In this document: positions 54,628 through 64,000 of the stretch, piece after piece | How the letters are laid out: the number at the start of each line of letters is the position of its first letter | How positions within the stretch are numbered: the first letter of the stretch is position 1 | Source: Agrypnia vestita | Lineage: Eukaryota; Arthropoda; Insecta; Trichoptera; Phryganeidae | NCBI GenBank assembly: GCA_016648135.1 | Contig: JADDOH010004250.1 | Location: 62,001 to 126,000 of the forward strand | Length of the DNA: 64,000 nucleotides | Direction of reading: 5' to 3' | Translations under genes and position numbers: made by a program | The notes under the pieces: model-generated | Told to the model about the DNA's origin: nothing | What the model saw: only the letters and a program-made list of their open reading frames with translations | Databases searched by the model: none

Positions 54628-57600
54628 ATGTCTTGGATTGCGAAGAATTTATTGAATACATTCTGGCAGCCCGTGAAGTCCATAGTGAGGTTAGAAAATT
54701 TATTATTTTGGTGTAAAAAATAAAAGAGAATAATTTTACCGATTGAATATAAGTGTGAAATATGTCATTTATAAATTTGTAGATACACATAAAATTTCAT
54801 CTCACATTTAAGTCCATAATATAATATACTACATAGTCAGGGCCGGATTTACTCTTGAACAGGCCCTGGGCAATTACAAGTTACAAGTAATATTGAAATT
54901 AAGTAATTTGTAGCGTATATTTTTTATAAATGCTGCTTGATTGCGTGAAAATTCTTGTATTGTTATGACTAGAATATCCCTATTTTTTTAGTCTACTACT
55001 TAATAGTCGGTCGTTTAAAAAAAACTTTATTGTAGAAAAATTATATAAATTTTGAACAACATTTGAGTCCTAAGATGGCATTCATCTGTTTATCTACTAT
55101 TGTTATCATTTAATTTGTAGGACAAGATATCACGCTGAGAGAATGGCTCTGGGTAAAATCAGAAGGTATGGCTATGAAGAAAAGCTGCTTCAGGAAGGAA
55201 CTCTTCCACACGTAGTGAGCGGGAAAAGACTACCAATGAAGGAATACAGGTGCTTAAAAATTTGTGTAATTTATAAATTTTGATTTAAATTTACTTTATT
55301 TTCTTTATGTTTGTTTTGTTTTGTGGATCTAAGTGTACTTTATTACTTTACTTCAGAATATTTTGAGTAATGCATTGTGTAGAGTGATCACTTAAGCCAG
55401 CACATACAGGTCATAAGCTTTGGGCAATCTTATAAAAATACTTCCATACATGTATCTCATATAAGTAGTTTTGTCTCTATGAGACTTCTGTATTTTATCT
55501 TAATTAATCATCCCTCTGGAGACAAAATCTAGAAACTGAACATCAAAAACATACCTTACTTACTTACCATCACGCCGTTTCCCCGTGGGGGTAGGCAGAG
55601 AGGATAGAGCGCCATACTCTTCTGTCCTGACATACAACTTTCGCTTCGTTTACATTCATACATATTCACATGCAAGCTCGACGGTTGTTCAGGCTTCTAA
55701 CAGGACCATCTTCCAGTATCTGGTTAATCTGGTCATGCCACGTCTTCCGTGGTCGCCCTCTCTTTCTGGCGCCGTCAACACTTGCATCATATATCTTTCT
55801 TGCCATTCTTTCCTCATTCATTCGCTCAACATGCCCAAACCACCTGAGCGACCCTATTTTTATTCTATGTATTATGCTACGATCAGCTTTACATTCATTC
55901 CTAATATCTTCATTCTTTACTCTATCATACATGGAAGAACATACCTATATATAAAAATACTGATTTTAGTTGTTTGGGTTAATATAAGCCCGATGATAGG
56001 ATATCAAAGCACATGTTTGGCTGTCTGTATCATTATTTTGCAAACAAAATATCATATTGACATTCACGATTTTAACAAATGTATATTTAGTATCTTATTA
56101 ATTTGTTCATACATATTTTATTTTCAAATGTTAACGTTGTCTTGGTTTGTTTTAGACCAGCTCCGGCATGGTCCCAGAAGAGGGCTCTGTTTGGGCAGAA
56201 TGACTACATTGACATCCTGGGCAGCGAAGCCGGACTGCACCCCACCAGGTTACTTTACAACATCCCCTCTTGGATCAGGGGTGTGAAGGGGAATGAGTTT
56301 CAGGTATTATATATTACATAACAACAAAATCATAATCCATGAGCAAAAATGTAATATGAACTGTAAACTACCTAACAATAAGTGTACATTAATCAAATCG
56401 AAACAAAATACCTTGGTGTGATCATTGATCAACGTCTCGAGTGGAATAGACACATCATTGAACTACTAAAAAGAATAAGGAAATGTATTTACATATTCGT
56501 TAGATTAAGAAATATTTTAAGTACAAAAACTATTAAAAATGTTTATTACGCCATTGTTCACTCTCTACTCATATACGGTGTTATCGGATGGGGAGGTTGT
56601 TATAAGAAAAACATAAACTCAGCAAAAATATCACAATGGATTATCATTAAAGTAATACTGAAAAAAAATCTACATTTCCAACAAAAGATCTCTTTAAATT
56701 GTTTCCAGTACCAAACGTAGATGATATTTTCAGGCAAGTTTGCATATTAAAAATATGTAAAGAAAAAAACCTTACAGAAAACCAGGAATATTTCAAACTT
56801 ATGAGAAATGGAAACCAATTCATAATGCCTAAATGTAAAACAACCCAAATGCAGCATCACTATATTTATAAAGCCATTAATTACTATAATAACTTTCCTA
56901 TCGAGATACAATGCATCAGTAACCTCTCAGAGCAAATCAAAAAAATTAAAATTAACCTAAAATCAAACTTAAATTCATAAATCATTTAAACCTGTAGCTT
57001 TTTTCAAAATAACTCCTATACTTTCATTATCAATTTGCCTTTTTACTGTATTAATAAATAACTTGTACACTATGTACCTATATTTATAACAAGAAATAAG
57101 AACTGTGGCTTCCTCATCAGACTCAAGAGATTCTCTTCACTGATGAGGTCCACATGACTACCAAGTATTTAAAAAAAATGTTTAATCTGGTATGTTATAT
57201 ATAAGATCTGTACTTGTACCGTAAATTAAATTTAAAAAAAAAAAAAAATTTGAATTACCCAAAGTGCGTGGTGAATACATGGTTTTAAAATGTGCCCAAT
57301 TAACTGGGAATACGTACCTACACAGAAACAATGCTGAAGCGACTTGGCGCATTTGAAATGTGGATCTACAGGCGGCTTCTAAAAATAAACTTGATAGGGT
57401 TACAAATGACAATGTTATGATCCGGATGCGAAAGGAAGAAAATCCTTGAAATAATTAAAACCCGAAAATCACAATATTTTGGCCACATCATCCAGGGAAT
57501 GGGACATACAGAGAAGTACGAGATCCCGCATCTCATTATTCAAGGCAACATCGCGAGCAGAAGAGGTCCTGGAAGACGAAGGGCAGACGGAAAAATCTAA

Positions 57601-59029
57601 ATGTTTTTTTCAATTTCGTCAGATTTCAAAGGAATTTCGAATTATGTGAACTAAAATGTATTGATTTATGGCGCAAGGGGCTAAATTTTTTTCGAAAAAT
57701 TAAAACAGCTATGCTATTGCAAAATTCGCCAAAAATTGTAAAACTCTTGAAAAAAAAAATTGTTTTCTGAAAAACGTATGTATTCAGGAAATTATTTCGC
57801 GATATTTATTATGCTAATATTAAGACCACTACATTTCTATTACTAAATATTCTTGATATTGACAGATTTGTTCTCACTTTCGAAATATTCTTTTGAATTT
57901 TGTAAAATTTCAAATTATGTGAAGTAAAATATACTGATTTATGGCGCAAAGGGGCTATAAAATATTTCGAATTGTGAGTTACCGGGGTTTTCGAACTATC
58001 GGGGTTAGTCTACAATGAAATTAAAATTTTGGGACTTGTGAGTTTAAAAAATTTCGAATCACGGCGAATTTCGAATTAATGGGGTTTCAGTGTACTATTT
58101 TTTTAATAAACCATCTTTTAAATGTCACCCGAAATGATTGTTTACAAAATTGTTAGCAAGTTGGAAATTTGCACATTTTTTTTACTGTGTATCTGCATAA
58201 ACTCTTAAAAAAGAAAAAAATAACAGTGATGTTTGATATTTTCATCTAACAGTATTTTATTTTGAAGGATGTGCAACCAATTTATTTGTATATGTTATTC
58301 ATTTGTACAACGTATTCACATAATTTACGTTTTAAATTACGTTCCCCATAATTTTAAATAGGTGTTCAGGTGGTGGTTGCACATATCTTAAATAATAACA
58401 ATATAGTTGTGGTAAATAGGGTGGAGTAACTATGGTTATGCTAATTTTTATAATAGTCATTTTTGCGTAAGAGATGCTTCAAGGAACTATATTTTCCCAA
58501 GTGCATCTGAACAAAATTCAATTGGAATTTAATATTGAATATCATAGAGGGGGAAATGGAGAATGTCCACAGATCTCTTAAAGAGTAACTATGCTGAATT
58601 TGAAGCAGATGTATTCTAATAATACTGATTATTTTTTACCGAAGAACAGACTCTCTTTTTGGCTAATTGTTCTCACGACTTGAGTGGTCGTATAGGAATT
58701 ACATAAGAGTGAGGATGACTTGCTCTTGAGCTCAGTGTTCTCTGTGTTCCATAATCACTGTCTTCTTGCCAGACAAAAATTTCATCCCATTGACAAGAAA
58801 ATCAATAGAGTTAACCACCCATTTTGATTTTGAATACAAATTGTCTTCGTTTCTACGAATATTTAATGTTTACTTTTGCTTACAGGTTTTGCTTAGGAGA
58901 AGAAAGTTTTTGGTCAACAGCGCTTTTCCTCTCGTTAGACCTACTAAATGGAGAGATATTCAGAAGAGAATCAAATACCTCTATCTTCACCTCAACCGCA
59001 AAACCAAAACAGGCTTCTCCAGCAAGTGA
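54628..59029 (+). CDS. mRpL51: Mitochondrial ribosomal protein L51 (mL51), 4 exons
   Basis: Subunit of the mitochondrial large ribosomal subunit, nuclear encoded. Exons 54628-54689, 55121-55249, 56156-56303 and 58886-59029, all GT-AG with matching phase; 160 aa including a longer N-terminus than the 128-aa human protein. The start [20 protein letters not shown] is basic and amphipathic, suited to mitochondrial import. Family hallmarks follow: [18 protein letters not shown], then [20 protein letters not shown], and the C-terminal [17 protein letters not shown], which resembles the human end. Stop TGA at 59027-59029, poly(A) signal at 59152. Introns 2 and 3 are packed with LINE and DNA-transposon remnants. 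A large reading frame overlapping exon 3 (55585-56286) is an artefact. Confidence 0.95.
55360..55530. repeat. Half copy of the long-inverted-repeat family (mRpL51 intron 2)
   Basis: GTAGAGTGATCACTTAAGCC, CATACAGGTCATAAGC, CTTCCATACATG, CTATGAGACTTCTG and TTATCTTAATTAATCAT then CCCTCTGGAGACAAAATC correspond to one arm of 50697-51250, including its outer end. Confidence 0.7.
55566..55935 (-). pseudogene. Antisense LINE reverse-transcriptase C-terminal fragment (mRpL51 intron 2)
   Basis: The minus strand reads [20 protein letters not shown] then [20 protein letters not shown] and [13 protein letters not shown], a continuous 88-codon piece of the LINE C-terminal region, then the 3' tail ending GAAACGGCGTGATGG. 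The best preserved of the three copies of this segment. Confidence 0.85.
56375..57249 (+). pseudogene. 5'-truncated LINE with poly(A) tail (mRpL51 intron 3)
   Basis: The frame [50 protein letters not shown] is the C-terminal part of a non-LTR reverse transcriptase. After a frameshift near 56700 a second frame continues ([20 protein letters not shown]) to a stop at 56980. A 3' UTR runs to TTGTACCGTAAATTAAATTT and a 15-A run at about 57235-57249. Different family from the 31311/55566/59480 LINE. Sense orientation with respect to mRpL51. Confidence 0.8.
57425..57600 (+). pseudogene. LINE C-terminal fragment, third family
   Basis: The frame reads [20 protein letters not shown] then [20 protein letters not shown] and [23 protein letters not shown] and RGPGRRR are typical of the C-terminus of RTE-type LINE proteins. 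Neither upstream coding nor a tail is present. Confidence 0.75.
57605..58092. mobile_element. pogo/Tigger-like non-autonomous element, left-truncated (copy 5)
   Basis: GGCGCAAGGGGCTAAA, CTTGATATTGACAGATTTGT, GAATTATCGGGGTTAG-type blocks and the end CGAATTAATGGGGTTTCAGTG before TA match copies 1-4. The left terminal repeat is missing. Confidence 0.7.
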
Positions 59030-59151
59030 TCTGGCCCAAACTGTCTCGTTGCAACAGTATCCTCATATTGTATCGCCATTTCTTTATATCTTGTTTCCAA
59101 ATTTTATTTGAGAGAATGCTTTTATTTATATATGTAATCTAGATTGTTATA

Positions 59152-59157
59152 AATAAA
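59152..59157 (+). promoter_or_regulatory. Poly(A) signal of mRpL51
   Basis: AATAAA 123 bases after the mRpL51 stop codon, in AT-rich DNA. Confidence 0.55.
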
Positions 59158-59479
59158 ATTAAAATTATACTTATGTTTTAATTATTTTTATCATTCAAAT
59201 TCACCAAATAAAGTAAATTTTTAATGTAATATGTAGTATAATCATTAAAGATTATTTAAATCTGTTGATTTCAGTTATCGAATTTATGGTACTTATTAAT
59301 GGAAAAATCTTTATTTTTTTTTTTAAGTAAAAACAATTTTATTTTTATGTTGCGATTTTTGGAATATAGTTCTATGATATTTAATACAAACTAGCCGTAA
59401 ACCTGTGAAAAATCACGGGACATCTATCATAGAAAACCATTTGTTTATTTTAAAATTGACTATTCGCTTAAACCTAGAA

Positions 59480-60165
59480 CTAAATATAATAAAATAATAA
59501 AAAGAGTAACTAAGTGTGATGTAATTGTAAACAAAGAATGCTTAGAACAACTGAAGGAGTTTGTGTATTCTGGAAGTACGTTTAGTAGAGACGGCAAGGC
59601 TGAGAATGACATCGAAAGGAGAGTGACTGTCGTAAACAAAGTTAATGGTGCTCTAAATGCAATTATGGCCAATAAGAATCTGTCAAAGGAAGCAAAACTA
59701 GTGGTACATAATGGCGTTCTAGTGCCAACCCTGATGTATGGAAGTGAAGCCTGGAATTGGCAAAAGAGGAATGAAAGTAGACTGAATGCAGTAGAAATGC
59801 GGTCACTAAGATGCTCGTGTGGAAAATCTTTGGTCGATAGAGTGAGGAATGAACAAATTAGTCATGAATGCAATGCTGGCTGTAGTGTGGTAGATAAAAT
59901 AAAGAAAGAAGGCTGAGATGGTTAGGTCATGTGGAATGTATGAGGAAAGGATGGTTAAGAAAATATATGAGGCAAGTGTTGAAGGCAACATGAATAGAGG
60001 GAAAGACCTGGCACGATCAGATACTACAAGTATTTGAGGATGGCCCTGTTAAAAGCCGAAACAACCGTAGAACTTGTATGAGAAGATGTATGAATGTGGT
60101 CGAAGCAAAAGTGGTGTACTAGGATAGAAGATTGTGGCGTTCAATCCTCTCTACCTACCCCTGGT
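59480..60165 (+). pseudogene. LINE reverse-transcriptase C-terminal fragment, sense strand
   Basis: An open frame at 59563-59916 reads [20 protein letters not shown], then VTVVNKVNGALNAIMANKNL and HNGVLVPTLMYGSEAW, the same protein as 31311-32110. After a frameshift come EERMVKKIYEASVEG and the tail ATCCTCTCTACCTACCCCTG. Just downstream of mRpL51; not a gene of the host. Confidence 0.85.
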
Positions 60166-60169
60166 TATT

Positions 60170-61660
60170 TAGTTAGTTATAAAATAATAATGTAAAATTG
60201 TCAAAACCATGTAATTTCATCCTTTATATGTTGCTTGAACGCATACTGATTCACACTTAATTACACTCTTAATTATCTATAATTTTATTTCCACCAAATT
60301 TTACAGACTTTTTACAAATTTAAGGACTGGCAGACAGACAGACGGACAGACATACATAAAACAAAGTTATTATATTTAGATTATTAAATTAATGAAGCAA
60401 AAAAAAATTGGTTATAACTAGTGATGGTTCAACTGTTATTTTAACTGGTTAAACATGGCACTGTTATTTAAGATTTGTATTAATGATTGATAACTGAGAT
60501 ATAACAATTGTCTAGAATATGTTGCCCGTCGAATTGTGAAAAATCAGTTACCAACATTGATACAATGAGACACAAATCTCAAGTAATGGTTATTTTTTAA
60601 CCAATTAAAATACCATCGCTAGTTATAACCTGGAACTTTTCCAACCCGGGGAACTGTGACGAATCAGTTTTGTCGAGTTACCTATTTAAGATTTTGAAAA
60701 TTTTGAGACACATATTTATATCGCTCATTGTAAAACAATACCTCCTTAGCCACGTAACACAGATTTTACAGGAGAGGCAAAAAACTGCACAATACCTTGA
60801 TTCTTTACAATAAATAGAATAGAGTAATTGATTTAATAGAATAAGAGACACAAATAATTAATTTTAAGATACAAGCTTCTGCCAGATTGAATATCCTCGC
60901 ATTTTAAAGACAAATACACAAAAATACTTGATTTGACAAAAGTGTGGTATGTGAGTTATTGTTTTATGATGAGCGATATGTGTTGTTGATATAGTAGATA
61001 GACTATGATACAAAACCAATATTCTTAAATTGTATTTTTTCTTAGGTACAAATGATACATTTTCACGTTCCGTAAAATCCAGCCATGTATTAAGTCTATA
61101 AGGACTGTTTGAAAATTAATTTATTGTTCGTAATATTGTGAAACTAAGACCAATCTTAATCCTTGTTCTTGCAAAATCTGAGTTATTTATCATAGTGACT
61201 ACTGATATTAACGACTCGTGGTATGTAAATAATACAAACTCTTATTACATTTTCAAATAGCATTTTTCAATAGCAGATATGTATTAGGTGACGCCAGGGT
61301 AAATATAAAAAAAAAATTCAATCTGGAATATCTGATACGGCTAATATATTTTTCTATTCTAAAGGGGTAAAAAATAAATATATATACATATATGGATACT
61401 TCATTATCAATAGTGACATCTGTATTGGATTATGGGAATAAAAAAGTTTTGGACTGCAGGTGGTGATAGTAAAAATACAACTCACATACGAAACAAGTTG
61501 TTTGAGTTATAATATAATACTTCCAATGTGCCACATACTGCACGTTGGAGGTATTATTCCCTATCATATTTTGTGTAGACACATTGGAGGTTTTATTTTT
61601 GCGTTTAAATAATTAAATAAGAGAGATATCAGCTTGGAGATTTTCTCATACATAGAAGAA
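60170..61660. other. Intergenic, no gene seen
   Basis: AT-rich. Blocks at 60415-60610 repeat a theme also seen at 18760-18900 (ctagtgatgg, ttttaactgg, gtaactgat, ttgcaactcgacagg-like), suggesting a weak interspersed repeat. No coding evidence. Confidence 0.4.
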
Positions 61661-61669
61661 AGAAGCTTG

Positions 61670-61775
61670 TTAGTCTTGTGGTTAGGACACTCGCCTCGTG
61701 ATCCAAAGGTTGCGGGTTCGAACCTCTCTCCAGACTAGCAAGTTAGTCCTATTTTGTCAAAATGGGAACATTGGA
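61670..61775 (+). mobile_element. tRNA-derived SINE head (copy 4, truncated)
   Basis: AGCTTGTTAGTCTTGTGGTT, CTCGTGATCCAAAGG, then the intact B-box GCGGGTTCGAACCTC and GCAAGTTAGTCCTATTTTG. The body and A-tail are absent. It has the cleanest pol III promoter of the four copies. Immediately followed by the hairpin tract at 61850. Confidence 0.85.
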
Positions 61776-61849
61776 GATTTTAAATGTGCAGCGACGATAT
61801 ATAGATAGCTGCCCTCAAAACCAATCAGACCTATCCGCGCAGTAGCTAT

Positions 61850-62124
61850 CACTGGTCGCGAAGCGACTACCAAAGCCAACAACATGGCCTTGCAACAAGT
61901 AGACACTGCATAGTGGTCACCATTGGCTGCGAATCGCCCACCATAGCCTCCATTGGCATCTGCCATCGGCGACAGCCGATTGTAGACACCAATGGTCGCG
62001 CAGCAGTCAGTAGCAGCCGCAAAGCGGTTACTATTATCGGCCATATTATTAAGCAGCGATATAATCTTTATTAGCAGTTAAGCAATCGGCGATAGCCGAT
62101 TGCTTAACTGCTAATAAAGATTAT
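61850..62124. repeat. Tract of small hairpins ending in a perfect inverted repeat
   Basis: GC-richer tract with recurring short stems: GTCGC/GAA/GCGAC (61855-61867), ATCGGC/GACA/GCCGAT (61965-61980), CCGC/AAA/GCGG (62017-62027) and AATCGGC/GATA/GCCGATT inside the final 30-bp-arm hairpin. Loosely repeated text such as TGG(T/C)(C/T)GCG and CACCA(T/A) links the units. The minus-strand ORF 61757-62044 across it is Ala/Gly-biased with no known domain and is not called a gene. Confidence 0.6.
62061..62124. repeat. Perfect 30-bp-arm hairpin with GATA loop
   Basis: Left arm 62061-62090 (starts ATAATCTTTATTAGC) and right arm 62095-62124 are exact complements separated by GATA. No mismatch in 30 bp, implying recent origin or constraint. 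Confidence 0.85.
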
Positions 62125-63663
62125 TATCCATAATTAAAACTGCGACGACTTATGTTCAATCGTAAATAAAAAAGAAACACAGAGATAGCTTCTTAGATTA
62201 CGACTAATATAAGACGCAGCAAATTGCTCTCTTTCAGGCTTTGTGGGAGGAATGATAATCAAGTATTTATACATTTTTTTAAGATAGGCACTTCGTAATT
62301 ACAATTCAACGGATGTACATTTGGCCTTAATTATATAAAATAAAAAAACATTGCATAAAAATATGTAAAAATTCAATAATAATGACTTATTAAATAGGAA
62401 TATTACCTTATACCTGCGGACACAACTAATGAATCGACCGACCAATGACATCTCGACACGAGCCGCGCTTTATTTCACTCTGCTCACGCCTGTGTGCAAG
62501 TGAAAGAGCGCGGTCGGACCTGCACACAGCGCGCCAGCACATTTGGTAATTCTGGGATGGACGGGCCGCTATTGTCTTCAGACAACCATTATGTGTTATT
62601 GAAAAGACTGTATGAGATTGATTTCTTGGACAGTATTTATTTATTTCAACGGTTTTAAACCTTTAACAATAATAAGGATCTTATATCTAAATACACAGTG
62701 TACATTACTTGTAAAAATATAAACCTGACGGCAGAACTCTGAGAGGTTAGGTATACAAATAAAGCGCGGCCAAATTATTCGAATTAAATTTACTTTTCTC
62801 TGAACTGTCGGCCTTAAATGACGTGTTTTGACGATCGTTGAAGAGCGACATTTCATTGATAAGTTACCCCCCCCGAAGATGAGTAGTGCGATCTGCTCGA
62901 AACGAAAATGTTAAACAACCATGACTTACATCAATAGTTACTTGAGTGATGAAGAAGAAATAAAAAAATGTAAATTCAACACAACAGAGAAATGAGAATC
63001 ATTCTAAGGAGAAATAGACGCGCTAAAATTAAACAAAATTGGCTCACCGTAAAACAAGGACTAAAACTAAACACAATGTTTTTTACGTAGAAAACTTAAA
63101 TGATAGAATGCCAAAATATTTCTAAAATAAAATTATATGTAACACAGATATTCTGCGTACAGTACAAGAAATGCAAACGAAATAAGAATTCAAAATAAAA
63201 AGAAAAGAAATACTCAAAACTGTTAACAATACAAAGGACTAAAGGAATACAATAGTCTACCAGAGAATATTAAAAAATAGAAATATTAACATGTCCCAGA
63301 AAAGAACGCACACTTCACATTACAGAATAAAATAGAATTATTGTATTTTTAACCAAATAAATAAAATAGTAGGTAGTGCTTAGTTTGTGGAGAATTAATT
63401 ATCAGCAGTGTTTATGCGATCGACCAAGGGTGTATATTTATAATATTGAAGAAGGTTGCAGGTGTATATAATATTGCTGTTTTAAATGGACTTGATACAC
63501 ATCCAAACATCTTAAATATCTAGGAGATGAAGGTGGACCTATACAGCAAAAAGGACGGTGGCGAATCAGGTGGAATTAGGAACTGTATGTTTTGTATAAC
63601 GAACCAGGCATCGTTGCTATATTGAAGATCGCTCCGCTACCTTAGGCTGGACACGTCTGAAGG
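62125..63663. other. Intergenic, no gene supported
   Basis: Mostly AT-rich. A GC-rich island at about 62415-62580 (CACACAGCGCGCCAGC, a GACCAATGAC box) could be a promoter or part of a repeat; no exon was recognised beside it. Confidence 0.35.
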
Positions 63664-63854
63664 TATAGCTCTTTTCATATAAGCTTGCAATTGAGTTGGT
63701 GTGGGTACAGTGCGTAATACGCGCATGGTTTCGTTGTGTTAAATTTGCGGATACGAGAGGGGCGTATCCGTAAACTTAACAGAACGAAATAATGCGCTCA
63801 CTACACTCTGTACCCACACTAACTCAATTGCAAGCTTATAAGAAAAGATCTATA
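63664..63854. mobile_element. 191-bp fold-back MITE
   Basis: TATAGCTCTTTTCATATAAG, CTTGCAATTGAGTTGGTGTG, GGGTACAGTGCGTAATACGC and GTTTCGTTGTGTTAAATTTG on the left are mirrored to the right of AGAGGG. Arms of about 90 bp with around ten mismatches. Ends begin TATAG, so the duplication may be TA. Confidence 0.8.
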
Positions 63855-64000
63855 CACACATATGTATCGGAGACACAACCACGGGGAAGACCTCGAAGGG
63901 GACGAAGCGATAACATCGAGAACGGCGCAAAAAAAACTCTGTACATGAGTACTGCAGCGACAGACGGCAGTGATGATATCTATCCAGACCTGATATGTGT
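63855..64000 (+). pseudogene. Possible LINE C-terminal scrap at the window edge
   Basis: One frame reads ETQPRGRPRRGRSDNIENGA then KKTLYMSTAATDGSDDIY. RGRPRRGRSDNI resembles the RGRPR-x-W-x-DDI motif of LINE reverse transcriptases, lacking the Trp. It is cut by the window end and could alternatively be an exon. Confidence 0.35.

Noticed and set aside
55585..56286. 233-codon plus-strand ORF
   Set aside because: It runs across an antisense LINE fragment and then an out-of-frame stretch of mRpL51 exon 3. The real exon frame gives clear L51 homology; this one gives none.
61683..61735. tRNA gene
   Set aside because: A- and B-box-like motifs are present, but no acceptor stem or cloverleaf closes. 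The same sequence recurs as a SINE at 6624, 19186 and 19440.
61757..62044. 95-codon minus-strand ORF rich in Ala and Gly
   Set aside because: Its composition follows the hairpin tract, with no domain and no splice or start context.

Overview
This is a stretch of AT-rich, intron-rich insect nuclear DNA, most probably lepidopteran. The grounds are the gene content, the small exons in long introns, and a dense load of MITEs, tRNA-derived SINEs and degraded LINEs. No bacterial, viral or organellar genes were seen.

Five protein-coding genes can be supported. (1) Positions 2-166 (+) are the last 54 codons of a nucleoside diphosphate kinase (awd/NME). (2) About 5037-15844 (-) is an Xaa-Pro aminopeptidase 3 (XPNPEP3/Icp55 type), rebuilt here from eight firm exons plus a tentative start exon. 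(3) 15973-35876 (+) is the Raf kinase gene (pole hole/BRAF orthologue): ten exons, 740 codons, with every splice phase agreeing. (4) 47595-48788 (-) is a six-finger zinc-finger protein with one main coding exon. (5) 54628-59029 (+) is mitochondrial ribosomal protein L51 in four exons, 160 aa. XPNPEP3 and Raf are divergent; if the tentative XPNPEP3 start exon is right, only 128 bp holding a CCAAT box separates the two start codons.

The rest is mobile-element sediment. It includes TAA-flanked Harbinger-like MITEs, TA-flanked mariner/pogo-like MITEs, TTAA-flanked piggyBac-like elements, a hAT element with an 8-bp target duplication, a mariner transposase fossil, at least three LINE families, a tRNA-derived SINE family, one probable LTR and several fold-back elements. 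Several are nested. In Raf intron 5 a hAT element lies inside a second inverted-repeat element inside a third. In Raf intron 1 a piggyBac-like element carries a 323-bp insert with an 11-bp target duplication, and the matching empty site survives in the copy at 49993-50635.

The least explained structure is at 61850-62124: a short GC-richer tract with a series of small hairpins that ends in a perfect 30-bp-arm inverted repeat. All TE family names rest on end sequence, target duplication or recognisable protein fragments; no database search was possible.
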